From the NCBI GenBank assembly GCA_964035575.1, contig OZ037928.1:558001-622000 (forward strand): DNA of 64,000 nt. Reading direction: 5' to 3'. The DNA comes from Rhynchopus sp. YZ270_cl-10. Lineage: Eukaryota > Euglenozoa > Diplonemea > Diplonemida > Diplonemidae. The notes under the pieces are model-generated. The model was given only the letters and a program-made list of their open reading frames with translations. It ran no database searches and had not been told where the DNA came from. The stretch's first letter is position 1, and the number at the start of each line of letters is the position of its first letter. Below are positions 30,563 to 40,619 of this stretch, one piece after another. The translations under genes were made by a program, and so were the position numbers.

Positions 30563-30880
30563 GCCTACGTCCACCAGGAAGTCCGCCGCTATCATGTGTG
30601 TCCTGCTCTCCCCGGCTCACGGAACCAACCGACACTGTTTTTTTGTTGATGAATGCTGATTTTTTAACTGAACGAGATGAGGTCAGAAATGTGCGACTCA
30701 TTGACCGGGTCGTCGATTGCAAGCGCGACTCCTTTCCATTCCGTTTCAGAAGGCGTGCCCACCCATCAGTTGTGTCCTGCTCTCCCCCACCGACTGATGA
30801 ATCCTCCCTTTTTTAACGTGGTCTTCAAAAGCAGTTACGGCACTCGCAAAAAAATGGTGTGCGGAACGGAGCTTTTTGCT
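30563..30880 (-). pseudogene. Two broken TTL-gene 3' fragments
   Basis: 30563-30660 and 30675-30880 each resemble part of the C-terminal region of the neighbouring TTL-like gene (for example GACCGGGTCGTCGATTG against GACCGGATCGTCGATGG at 31025). They are diverged, partial and out of frame. They mark repeated partial duplication downstream of the live gene. Confidence 0.7.
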
Positions 30881-30885
30881 TCCCC

Positions 30886-32460
30886 CTACGCTTGGTCAAC
30901 CAACACCTCAAAGAAACCCTCCGCAGGTAGCCCTGTGAGCGCCTCGCCGTTCACCCGCCTCTGCAGCGCACGGTACGCCACCTCAAGCGTGGCGTTGATG
31001 AGGTCTGGGATGTGCGCCTTGCTGACCGGATCGTCGATGGAAAGCGCGACACCGGTCTGCAGCTCCAGAAGGTGCACCCCTGCGTCTGTGTCCACCAGGA
31101 AATCCGCTGCCATCAACTGCGTTCTGCTCTCTCCGGCTTCACGAAACACTCCGGCCCGCTGTTTGTTCATAAACACTGCTTTTAACGCTGTCTTCATCCT
31201 TGCGGTCACCTTCTTCAATACATTCTCCCCGATGTAGCTGCCAAGCTCTGAGTGTTTAATCTTCAGGGAAGATTGGAGGCGAGCGTAGTTGATGTGGGTA
31301 CGTTGCTGTGCGATGTTGGAGATGTGGATGTGCGGGTTGTGGTAGTCCTTTGGCTCGTATTCCGCAATGTTCAGCCTGGCCACCCCTTCCGCAAAATGAA
31401 TTATAAGCGGATCTGCGCTGACCACAACAAAATAACACCGCAAATCAAATTTTCTTCCTACACAATCCCTTTCTGAAGTAAGTTTGATCAACAGCGGGTT
31501 CCGAAGATACCGTTGCAACACATATTTATGCCGTTTCTGCTGCATCGTAGCCATCAACGCTGCGAGGTTCTGTTTGTGAGAAAAATGCTGTTCCACATTT
31601 TCAATAATTTGCAACCCAAATCCGGAGGCTAAATTCGCTCTTTTCAAAATCCAAATTCCGGAAAATTTGTTGTTGCTTTTTTCCCCAACAGTTCTTGCAA
31701 AGGATAGAAATTCCTGCGGGGTTGTTAACAAAACGGTTTCAAGAAATGGGTTGGATGAATCATCAGAAAACCCTCTCACCAGCTCCGCCTTATCAGAGAG
31801 CGCCGCCTCCACGGCAAACACCATGCGGTTCAGCACCTGGCTCCTCGGGTCAAATTTCTCGCGGAACTCCTTCAGCTGATCCCTCTCCCAGACCACTGTC
31901 GCCTCCTCTGGATCCCCACACATCTCCCACACCCCTTTATCCACAACCTTCGTAAAATTTATGCCCACCCCATACACCTTTCTTGGCAGTATCCTACCTA
32001 ACCAACATCTCTTGGGAAGCTGTGGGGTGGTCTTCACCTTAGGATGGTTTGAGAGTCGTGAATACCAAAGACGCTTTGCGGTGTATTGCCCTTCGTGGTC
32101 AGCTCCATTTGAGATGGCGTGGTGAACCGCACCGTGAGGGGAAAGAAGAAAGAGATCTTCATCAGAAATATTGCATAATGGAGTGGAAGGTGGGGTGGTG
32201 GTGGTGGTGGTGGTGGTGGAGGTGGCGGTGGGGGTGCGAATTTTGGCCAAAGTAGCAGCTTCCTCAGCGTCTTGCAGAGCGCCGACGGCAGTGTTGTGCG
32301 CCTGTTGCAGGGTGCTGTAGGCGGCAGTCATCTGCGTCACATCAGCCCCCGCATCTCTCGCAGCGTCGAGTCGCCTTCGTGTTGCGGTCACAGCATCCCA
32401 CAGTCTGCTTTTTTCGATCCGCTTTGCTTCTACTACTGCAACCAAGTTGTCGATATCCAT
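30886..32460 (-). CDS. Tubulin-tyrosine-ligase-like (TTL/TTLL) protein (524 aa)
   Basis: Intact frame from ATG at 32460. Residues 1-75 form a short coiled coil; 76-95 are a Thr run. The ATP-grasp TTL core follows. GIWILKRANLASGFGLQI (268-285) corresponds to the W-(I/V)-x-K nucleotide-binding strand. KYVLQRYLRNPLLI and GRKFDLRCYFVV (312-346) are the classic TTL motifs. HIHISN (377-382) corresponds to the family's H-(L/I)-(T/S)-N. ADFLVDTDAGVHLLELQTG (452-470) corresponds to the metal-binding D and E-x-N end. Here the last motif reads E-L-Q instead of E-x-N, and the P usual after the nucleotide-binding K is absent. TTLL enzymes add Tyr, Glu or Gly to tubulin; altered motifs make activity uncertain. 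Confidence 0.8.
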   Translation of the reverse strand: MDIDNLVAVVEAKRIEKSRLWDAVTATRRRLDAARDAGADVTQMTAAYSTLQQAHNTAVGALQDAEEAATLAKIRTPTATSTTTTTTTTPPSTPLCNISDEDLFLLSPHGAVHHAISNGADHEGQYTAKRLWYSRLSNHPKVKTTPQLPKRCWLGRILPRKVYGVGINFTKVVDKGVWEMCGDPEEATVVWERDQLKEFREKFDPRSQVLNRMVFAVEAALSDKAELVRGFSDDSSNPFLETVLLTTPQEFLSFARTVGEKSNNKFSGIWILKRANLASGFGLQIIENVEQHFSHKQNLAALMATMQQKRHKYVLQRYLRNPLLIKLTSERDCVGRKFDLRCYFVVVSADPLIIHFAEGVARLNIAEYEPKDYHNPHIHISNIAQQRTHINYARLQSSLKIKHSELGSYIGENVLKKVTARMKTALKAVFMNKQRAGVFREAGESRTQLMAADFLVDTDAGVHLLELQTGVALSIDDPVSKAHIPDLINATLEVAYRALQRRVNGEALTGLPAEGFFEVLVDQA

Positions 32461-32539
32461 TTTGATAAAATCTCAAGAGATAGATACGTAGGTGATGGGA
32501 GCAGAGAATATTTGTTTGCTATCTGGGGGTGGTGTAGGT

Positions 32540-32672
32540 GGGTGCAGGGGTGGAGGTGGTGGTGGTGGTGGGGTACGAATGTTGTCCAAAGCAGTCACAG
32601 CATCCCATAGTCTGCTTTTTTCGATCCGCTTCACTTCTACTACTGCAACCAAGCTGTCAATATCCATTTTGG
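32540..32672 (-). pseudogene. Duplicated 5' end of the TTL-like gene
   Basis: From ATG at 32667 the frame gives MDIDSLVAVVEVKRIEKSRL, matching the TTL start with three changes. It then jumps to a Pro-rich stretch corresponding to the Thr/Pro region and runs out. It is a tandem duplicate of the gene's start with an internal deletion, lying directly upstream of the true start. Confidence 0.8.
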
Positions 32673-34213
32673 ATAAGCTTAAGAGGTTGAGTTGAAGAGA
32701 GTCGGGGTGAATGGTGGTGTGGCTGACGACCCCAAAATAGCAGAAAATAGCAGAAAATAGCAGAAAATAGCAGAAAATAGCACCCCCTTTCAGCCACACC
32801 AAATGGAGCAGATATTATTTTTGAAGAACTGTGTTTTGGAACAGTGGTGTGGCTGACGACCCCCAAAAATAGCAGAAAATAGCTCAAAAAATAGCACCTC
32901 CCTCTTCAGCTACACCAGATAGTGTTGTTGCCACCCTTTTTTTTGCTATCTGGGGTGGTGAGAGAGAAGGAGAGGGGGAGGAGAGGGAGAAAGGGGAAAA
33001 AAATATTTTTCGTTTTTGGAAAGAGTCGATCACACTTTGTTTTTTTTTCGTTCATTGAGGGAGAATTGAACAAAATGAACACCTTCTCCTCCTTTAAGGA
33101 AGAGCAGAAATCATTCTCACATGAATTTGCCTGCGCAAACAGACACATTGTTGTTCTTTTTCCCCCCCCTTCTCTGGGTCAAATTGTTGCTTCAATTGCT
33201 CTTAAAGACCCACCACCCCACAAGCCTGCGTTTCAAAAAGGCACAAAAGAAAGAGAATAAAAAAAACGCAACTAATTTTTTTTTTTTTGAAAATTCTTTC
33301 ACTGAAAGGTAAGGGATCTATTGTTGGTATTGTAAAAGGCCGTTGTTGTTGTTTGAAAACTTGGTTGTATTAGTGTAGCCACCCTAGAGTGTGCTCCACA
33401 ATAGTTGTTTCTTTACACACGAATGTGTGGTTCCTCTTCCAGATGGTTTTTGTTGTATTTTTGGTGTTATAGGGCCTATTTTGACTTGATAGGTGTTTCA
33501 GGAACACCCTAATTCCTGCAAAATATCTCCTCACAAAAAAAAAAAAAAAAAAGAGAAGTTAACAGTGCACAAGGCCCTCTCTGGGGCAAGCAGGGCACTG
33601 ACACTCTGTGTGGGTGGGTAAGCGAATACCCTTGAGTGATGTGGCGATGGTGTAATGAGACCTGGCCACCGTGCGAAGCAGTATGAGGTTCTCTACAGGG
33701 AAAAAACTGTGAGCAGACATACACAGTTATATGTAAAGTTGACTTGATATACAACAGCCCGTTCGTTGACAGTGTACCTTTGGTACAATGACCGGCTGTA
33801 CCGTGGTTGAAAGCACAAAGCCCTAAAAAGGGGGGTGCGGACAACTGCAAACACGAATGGAACACCCCATCTTGGTGTGGCTTAAAATTGTACACCACAA
33901 CAATTTTGTTGAACAAACCAAAGAGAAACGAAAAGAACTCCTCTGCCAGTCAACAAAAAAAACGGTTCTAATTTAAACTTTTTTTTTTTACAAAGCACCC
34001 CATTTTCTTATATTTCATGAAACACAAAAACTTCACACAAAAACCCCTCCCCCTTCTCCCCCTCAACCCATCCCTAACCTTTTCAACCACAAGAGGTTAT
34101 ATTTTTTTTTTGTAACAAAATCCACTTTTTACGCCAGAAACAAGCATTAAAGATGTGTCCTCAAATGTCGGCTTGAAGCCTATGCACTGTAGAAGGCAGA
34201 CGCGGCGAAAAAA
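32673..34213. other. Intergenic with short repeats
   Basis: No gene. A decamer AGCAGAAAAT is repeated about five times at 32738-32788, and its flank (GTGGTGTGGCTGACGACCCC) is repeated at about 32846. An R5-like piece lies at 33357-33410, a 47-nt element at 33463-33509, an R7 piece at 33560-33650 and an R2 at 33743-33805. Confidence 0.6.
33743..33805 (-). repeat. R2 element
   Basis: Plus strand: GTTGACTTGATATACAACAG, then GACAGTGTACCTTTGGTACA. The GTACC/GGTAC arms can pair. This is the second R2 downstream of the gene that ends at 34353. Confidence 0.65.
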
Positions 34214-34345
34214 AGTTGACTTGAAATACAAAAGCCCTCTCGTGAACAGTGTACCCTTTGGTACAAATGACCCGGCTGTATCGTGGGGGTGGACACCCCC
34301 CCAAACCATTCAATCTTACATTTCGTTACATCTGGGGAGAAAAAA
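34214..34345 (-). repeat. R2 element just past the stop of the B-box protein gene
   Basis: A good full-length R2. Plus-strand landmarks in order are GTTGACTTGAAATACAAAAG, CTCTCGTGAACAGTGTACCC, GACCCGGCTGTATCGTGGGG and TTACATTTCG. It starts 8 nt beyond the stop codon (sense direction). The gene is unrelated to the LRR family, so shared ancestry of the genes does not explain the position. Confidence 0.75.
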
Positions 34346-34352
34346 ATCCACC

Positions 34353-36490
34353 TCACCGAGCGTCCAGCGGGTTGTACTGAAAACGTGTGGATTCGGGTCT
34401 CTGAGATTGCTGCGGGCGTGGAACCTTGCATTGCCCACAACGTCCCTGTGAATACAGATTCGTACCAGAGCATGCACGGCACACCCAGTTCTCCCGCATT
34501 GACACCACCGAGCTCGTTGACGGCGCACCCCTGCGACCGCCGCTACCACGCTTCCCTGCAAAGACCCCACCCCAGGACACCTCATCATCATCCTGTAGAC
34601 TGTGGTACCGCGTCAGTCCTGTGGGCGAGAGGTCGGGTCCTATGAGGGGCTCTTCGTCTACGCCTGCACCCTTTCGCCTGGGCCTCTCCTTCTTCTCTGC
34701 CACAACCGAGACCGAGTCGCCTACTACCGAGTAGGATACGGAGGGCGTGGCTGGTGGCGAGGGGCTTGGTTTGTCTACCTCCTTCTTTTCGAAGACGGGT
34801 TTGTTGAAGGAGGGTTTGAAGGAGTCGTTTGGGACCTCCTGTGGGTCTTCGAAGAGACGGCGTGGGTGGTTTTTGAGGTGGCGGAGACGGTGGTAGTTGA
34901 CGTCGCAGTCCTCGCACATCAGGCCGCATCTGTCGCATTTGGACACAGCGACACGTTCCTCGCATTCGCAGCAGATCTCCATCCGGTCCTCCTCCGTGAT
35001 GACAGGGTCCGCCGCAGCCTCCCCCCGCCGTTTGAAAAGTGGCATCTCCTCCTCAACCTCACCTTGTGCTCCGATGGTCGCGTTTTCTTGGCTGAGGAGC
35101 ATGTCATCTGAGGGGTTGAAAAAGGTGAAAAATGGTTCGCCATATATTGCGTACTTGGTATTTTTTTATTTAAGGAGCACCAAGAAATTTGAAAAAAAGG
35201 GGAGGAAGACATACGAGTTTCAACACGCATCTGCTTTGCCACGTCCACGATCATCTCATCTCTGCGGAACTGACGTCTGTTCTTTCCACTCTTTTTGTCT
35301 GCGTCAAGGATGCTTAAAAGCACCGAATGGTCGATGAACTCTCCTAGCGACGCAAGCACGGTGAAGTTCGGCAACATCTTCGGCAGCACATAGCCGAACA
35401 CCACTACCGACGGTGCATACGTCGCGAAGATGAGCAGAGCGGCCACCTCCATTTTCCCATTCTCTTTTCCATGCTGCCAAAGACGATAGGAGAAGTTGAT
35501 CACCACTGTCGCTAAGTAGAAGACCTGGTACAACAGCATCACCTGAATTAACTTTACATTGAACGACGGCGCGCCACGCCAAAAATAATCGGACTGTGCA
35601 CGGGCCAGACGCTTTCCTCGATATTGCCTCATTTCTTGGACATGAAGAGTAAAATTTTTAAACTCAAAACTCACCTTAAACGAAAGTACGACAAGAACAA
35701 TCAACGGACCGAATCCGACAATGAGCACCCAAAGGCCGATGGTGGCGAGCGGGTTGTCACTGATTTTGATGGTAACGTAGTCGGTCCCTGCAGCAAGAGC
35801 GCAGAGTACCCCAAGAAAGAACCACGACAGCACCGTCAAATGGAGGAATTCAAGCATGAATTTGCGTTGCATCTTCTTCATGTACCGTGAGAAGGAGATG
35901 TGGTGGAATTTTGAGGGTAAATTCTGTCTGAAATAGCAGAGGCAAGCGATCATGCGGTTTCCATTCTTCGCGGTTTTGACGAATGCGGCGAGAAATGCGG
36001 TGCGTTCTTGGTCGCAAAGCGAAGGATCTGATTCTACTTCGGTAACGCGTTGTTCGAATTTTACCCATTTTGCCCAGTTCGGTTGGATTGTAACAAAAAG
36101 TGAGGTGACGAGGACAATGAATAAATTTGCCATCACAAAAATCACAAAGTGCACATAATGGAAGAGCGGGGCGTCAATCAAAGCAGACCCTCCAAGGTTC
36201 TCAAATACCACCAAAACTGCGCTGATTCCTCCCAGAATCATAACCTCGGTTACGATATGGTGCACAACTAACGTTCCACTGTTTGTCGTAATATTCGTAT
36301 GCAGCTGATGAACAACAAGCTCCAGAAAGATTGTGATTGCAAAGACGATATAGTACATGTACATCACCTGGAATGTTTCCCGGTCAACCTCAGACCCAAG
36401 CTCGAAGATGGATACTCCTCCTGCAGCATCAGATGGCACGATAAAAACACCCAAAAAGCATAGTGCAAACACTCCATCGATCCCCAACAT
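34353..36490 (-). CDS. Multi-TM (MLO-like) protein with C-terminal B-box and RanBP2-type zinc fingers
   Basis: Two exons: 36490-35215 and 35107-34353. The inferred 107-nt intron begins GTATGT and ends CCCCTCAG, and joins the frames in phase. The total is about 676 aa. Exon 1 has a signal-like first helix and about seven hydrophobic segments (for example YYIVFAITIFLELVVHQL, FVIFVMANLFIVLVTSLF, LWVLIVGFGPLIVLVVL). The stretch HFVIFVMANLF to WAKWVKFEQ recalls plant MLO proteins, a weak match. Exon 2 has a B-box-like zinc finger (CCECEERVAVSKCDRCGLMC, then CDVNYHRLRHLKNH), a Pro/Ser linker, and a RanBP2-type finger (WVCRACSGTNLYSQGRCGQC). It may tether ubiquitin-related or protein-binding fingers to a membrane. 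The fusion depends on the intron call. Confidence 0.75.
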
Positions 36491-36822
36491 CTTTTTTTAA
36501 AAACGGTGTAGTTTTTTTTATACGGAAAGTTTCTCAGAGAGAAAGAAAGAGAGAAAGCAGGGGTAGAAACGGTGCTAGGTGAGGTGAAGAGAAATTCAAC
36601 CAGGAATTATCGAAGAGCGAGCGAGAGAGAGATGAGTAATAATGGGGTGTGTGGTTGTGTGATGAATGGGAGGGGGGGGAAAGGAGGGGAAAAAGAATGG
36701 ACGACTATAGTGCTCGCATTGTTGAAAATGGAGTTGGGTGGGGGGGGGGGGTGCTTTGTGTGTGCTTTTTTGTGTATAGCTCTCTGTAGTGTAGGTGGTG
36801 TAGGTGTTGGGAGGAAAGGTTA
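36491..36822. other. Upstream region of the MLO-like gene
   Basis: GA-rich and G-rich spacer (GAGAGAAAGAAAGAGAGAAA around 36537). No gene seen. Confidence 0.5.
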
Positions 36823-37185
36823 ACAGTACACAGTACACAGTACACAGTACACAGTACACAGTACACAGTACACAGTACACAGTACACAGTACACAGTACA
36901 CAGTACACAGTACACAGTACACAGTACACAGTACACAGTACACAGTACACAGTACACAGTACACAGTACACAGTACACAGTACACAGTACACAGTACACA
37001 GTACACAGTACACAGTACACAGTACACAGTACACAGTACACAGTACACAGTACACAGTACACAGTACACAGTACACAGTACACAGTACACAGTACACAGT
37101 ACACAGTACACAGTACACAGTACACAGTACACAGTACACAGTACACAGTACACAGTACACAGTACACAGTACACAGTACACAGTA
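36823..37185. repeat. Heptanucleotide minisatellite (ACAGTAC)n, about 51 copies
   Basis: An almost perfect head-to-tail array of a 7-bp unit, followed by three diverged copies with AAACTGT. Because 7 is not a multiple of 3 and the unit makes no stop, all frames on both strands are open, which yields long spurious ORFs. It lies 330-700 nt upstream of the MLO-like gene start. Confidence 0.95.
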
Positions 37186-37278
37186 AACTGTAAACTGTAA
37201 ACTGTGTCGTCTTATATTGGTGCCTATGTGAGGGTAACTCTTGCGCAGAATATGGCCCTTTAAAGCTGTGTGATGTAT

Positions 37279-37453
37279 GCCACAACCTAGTTTCCGCCCA
37301 TGACTACATGACACGGCAAAGACTAAATAATGAGAAGACCCCTATACATATTGAGGTGACGTTAGGTCCTGTCAAAATGGGGTGGGGGTCTTGTCATTAG
37401 TTAGTCTTGTCATGTAGTCATATCCCCTTGTCATTGCTCATACTAGGTTGTGG
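37279..37453. mobile_element. Palindromic inverted-repeat element
   Basis: The left arm has CCACAACCTAGT, then ATGACTACATGACA, then AAGACTAAATAATGA and AAGACCCC. The right arm, reverse-complemented, has the same words in the same order with small changes and one short insertion. Total about 175 bp. I see no clear target duplication. MITE-like or a recombination-made palindrome. Confidence 0.55.
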
Positions 37454-38472
37454 TGATATAGGGTCCGGTTGGGGGAGAGGAGGGAGAAATAGTAACTCTG
37501 ATGGGTTGGAAGGGGGATGGGCGACCGTATAAAAACAATGCAACTGTTTTATTGTAAATTTGTGTTGGGTTATGTTTTTCGTTGAGCGCGCGGGAACGCG
37601 GAATACAAGGGAAGAGAAAAGAGACGAAGTGAAGTTGATAGTGCAAAAACGTCTCTGGGACAGCAGACAACACTGACACTCCGCAAATAGGGGAAAAGAA
37701 GAAGAAAACTCAGGAATACAACCAGAAAAAGTGCAAAAAAAAAGCGCCTCTGGGTATAGCAAGCAAACTGACACATCTGTGGTGGGGGTTATCGAACCCC
37801 CATGCACATTGCATTCTTCGGAGTTTGTACTATACAAAGGAAACTATAAGCAAGGCACACACACAGTCGTTTCTTTCATGAGCAAGAAGTTGACTTGAAA
37901 TCCATCACAGAGAGAGTAGTTGAAACATACTAAAAAACGCAGCTCAATCCATTCTCATGCATGGAAAATGGTGCTGTTTGGGACGTGAGTCCGCCATCCT
38001 GCAGCATCAAAGAACAAACCCCTTCTTTTTGGCACTGCAGCTACCACGAAAGGTCCTATGTGCAGATACATAATACAACTGCACTATGACATGCACAAAT
38101 CTGTCTCATGCATAGTGTACCTTTTTTTGGTGCATTTTTTTGACCAGAACACTCTCGAAGAACCATATGCCTGCCCTACAATCCATTTGCCGTGGTTTTA
38201 CCTCTTGATGTGCCCACCACCACATCGAGAACAAAAGGGTGCAAATTAAATGGACTAGGAAATACTCGAAAAACAAAAAATAGAGGTGTTCAACACACGT
38301 TCGTCTTCATCTAAAAGCGGACGTCAGATGTGATGTACGTTATTAATAAGGCTACAGGAAATACTACGGACAGGATCCTTGGCACACAGCTTTCAACATC
38401 AACTGCACATTGCAGCAGATCACACCAGTGCGTTACAACAGGGTTCTCTACAACATCCACCACCCACCACCT
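37454..38472. other. Intergenic with R7 and R2 pieces
   Basis: No gene. R7 has two degenerate copies at 37645-37800 (CTCTGGGACAGCAGACAACA), ending in the hairpin GGGGGTTATCGAACCCCC at about 37785. An R2 leader fragment lies at 37885-37905. A diverged R2 lies at 38093-38200, about 270 nt past the stop of the next gene upstream. Confidence 0.5.
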
Positions 38473-39246
38473 TCACCCTCCCGAAGCCACAGACCTCCCC
38501 TCTTCTGCGATACTGCCACCTTCACCTTCACCCCCACCTTCCTCCCCCACACCACTACCCGGAGTGCTTGCGGGCGGGGCGGCCCCACTATGCGATAGGT
38601 GCGACGCCACCAATGATACACCGTCATCATTAACGACACTGCCATCTTCTTCCGCAACACCTAGCACAGCAGGAGGGGTCTCTCCACCACCACCACCATC
38701 CCCCTCACCTTCACCCTCCATCAGAGCCGCACCCTCCTCCGAGACTGCTGGTGTCGTAGTAGGGTCTCCAGATCCATTGCGGGGTTTTGGTTTTTCGATG
38801 GGGCCGGAGGGGGTGTCATCGTCTAGTAGTGCACGCAAGGCGTCGGCACGCCCGTTGAGTTTGTTGCGTTGGGTAGACCATACAGCGTGGGCCTGAGCAG
38901 GGATGCGGTTTTTGTGTGGTTTTTGGCTGTGTAGAGGAGGCGCTGCGCGAGGAGGAGGAGGGGCACGTCTGTGCACATCATCGCATAGACCACAGAGCTC
39001 GCAGGGTGGGGGTGGGGTTGGGCCGGTAGGGGGTGGTGTGGGGAAGCTGTTGTTCGCATGCCCGCAGCCGTAGCACCGCCAGACCTCCTTCCACCTAGAA
39101 ATCCCGGCGCGGGCGTGTGCGTGAATATGTGGATCATATTCATCGTTGTATCGTTGTATGCTGGCATGAACAACAGGAGCATCGGGGAGCACCTCCCTCC
39201 TAGCAATGCTCCGGACAGGGCTGACAGTGATGTGGGCGGTGTTCAT
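38473..39246 (-). CDS. RanBP2-type zinc-finger protein with low-complexity tail (257 aa)
   Basis: Single frame from ATG at 39246. Residues about 48-92 contain W-R-C-Y-G-C-G and, after a Pro-rich spacer, C-E-L-C, the W-x-C-x2-C...C-x2-C pattern of RanBP2/NZF zinc fingers (here with an unusually long Pro spacer between the Cys pairs). After residue 100 the protein is Pro/Gly/Glu-rich and probably disordered. Such fingers bind ubiquitin or RNA. An R5 copy ends about 35 nt upstream of the ATG. Confidence 0.65.
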   Translation of the reverse strand: MNTAHITVSPVRSIARREVLPDAPVVHASIQRYNDEYDPHIHAHARAGISRWKEVWRCYGCGHANNSFPTPPPTGPTPPPPCELCGLCDDVHRRAPPPPRAAPPLHSQKPHKNRIPAQAHAVWSTQRNKLNGRADALRALLDDDTPSGPIEKPKPRNGSGDPTTTPAVSEEGAALMEGEGEGDGGGGGETPPAVLGVAEEDGSVVNDDGVSLVASHLSHSGAAPPASTPGSGVGEEGGGEGEGGSIAEEGRSVASGG

Positions 39247-39280
39247 TTTTTGGGGGGTGTTTTGTTTTGCTTTTTTTGAT

Positions 39281-39340
39281 AAAATTGTTTGGAGTAGTGT
39301 AGTTGCTTCCAGTAGTGTTGTATTTTTTTTTCACTGTCAA
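39281..39340 (-). repeat. R5 element immediately 5' of the zinc-finger gene
   Basis: Sense strand reads GTTGACAGTG, then GCAACTACACTACTCCAAAC and AATTTTATC. R5 copies elsewhere lie next to 3' splice sites (41244-41315, 49433-49490, 53103-53225), so this one may mark a trans-splice acceptor or a leader intron. Confidence 0.6.
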
Positions 39341-40546
39341 CCTACCGAGGGTAGGTGGGACGCTTTGCCGATAAAGGTATTTTTTTTGTGTAGTTTTGTT
39401 TTTTTTGAAGTGCTTTAATTGTGAAGGATGGTGAAGGGTGGTGGGGAGGAGGTGGGGGTGGGTACGAGTTTAAAAGGAATAGTTGTAGATGCAGGCACAC
39501 CTCCAACACGGAACCTGTTGAGTTTTTGACTCTAGTCTGACTTTGTGCAGTGACATGAGAGGTGTCGTTATAGGTGGGACCACTTACTCTTAATGATGGG
39601 GAGTGCGCGATGCCAGCCAAGCCGGTTGAAAGCCTTGACATATAGGAGGAAAGGGGGAAAAGGGGGGAAAACGAAAAGGTCTTTTTTTTCCCCTGCGGTT
39701 TACTTTATTATTTGTTTCGCTTCATCGGTGGTGTTAGGGGGTGTTTTTGACAAAAAAAAATGTATCGAGGCGGGGGGTAGGCTGTAAACACTCTCTCTCG
39801 CTCTAGGAATCTAGGCAAAATAACTTCAACAATAAAAAAAAAGCTTGACTTGAAATACAAAAAAAAACCCCCCTCTCGTGAACATTTTTGTACCTTTGGT
39901 ACAAAAAAATGACCGGCTGTACCGGACACCCAACTTGCAGTACAATCCATTTTTTCGTGGTTTACGTCTGATAAAAAATGTAGGTTTTACTGGAATTATC
40001 CAGGAATAGTCATGCAGGCACCTCCGACTAACCCACGATGACAGCCGAGATGGATGCAAGCACAAGCACCCTGCAAACCACAGAAGGTGTATAAAAACAC
40101 ACACAATGACTTACGTAAGATGAACGAGACAAGATGTAAGATGAACCTAAGCCTCCCGTGCTTAGTCACCTCTGAAGCAGGGGGGTATGAGAGTACTTGA
40201 GAAGATGAACTTTTGTTTTGCATTTTTTTTTTTTGTCAGAGTTAGGCCCTTTGGCTTTGGGGTGATGTACGTTGAGCGGATAGTGCACATACAACCCCAC
40301 TCAAGGATATGGGATTATTATTAAAAAGTATGTCATCGAACCCGTGAGAAGGAAAAATAGAGAGCAGTGGAAAACATGCTAAAAACACATCTCAGTCGAG
40401 CTCATGCAAAGGGTGGGACATGAGTGGTCCGCACCAAAAGAGAACATAAAGAAAGAAAAGCTTGAAATGAGGAATGTGCTTCTCGTGCACACGACACACC
40501 CACCTGCGGCAAATCATTTAGCAAAAAAAAAAATTTTTTTTTTGGG
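39341..40546. other. Intergenic, repeat cluster
   Basis: No gene. R4 at 39487-39650 (in complement also at 27960-28110), R2 at 39844-39995, a short R4 at 40009-40060 and R3 at 40131-40171. Confidence 0.6.
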
Positions 40547-40618
40547 TTGAAATACTACAGCCCCGCTCGTTCACAGTGTACCTTTGGTACAAATGACCAG
40601 GTATCTGTGTAGGACCCC
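40547..40618 (-). repeat. R2 element
   Basis: Plus strand GGGTTGAAATACTACAGCCC, then TTCACAGTGTACCTTTGGTA. It directly abuts the stop of the small frame at 40620. Confidence 0.65.
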
Positions 40619-40619
40619 C

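Noticed and set aside
36596-37314. Long ORFs (up to 229 codons) on both strands
   Set aside because: They are translations of the ACAGTAC heptamer array, which has no stop in any frame.
37780-37805. GGGGGTTATCGAACCCCC as a tRNA T-arm
   Set aside because: In either orientation no acceptor stem, D-arm or anticodon arm can be placed around it, and the loop is wrong for a T-arm.
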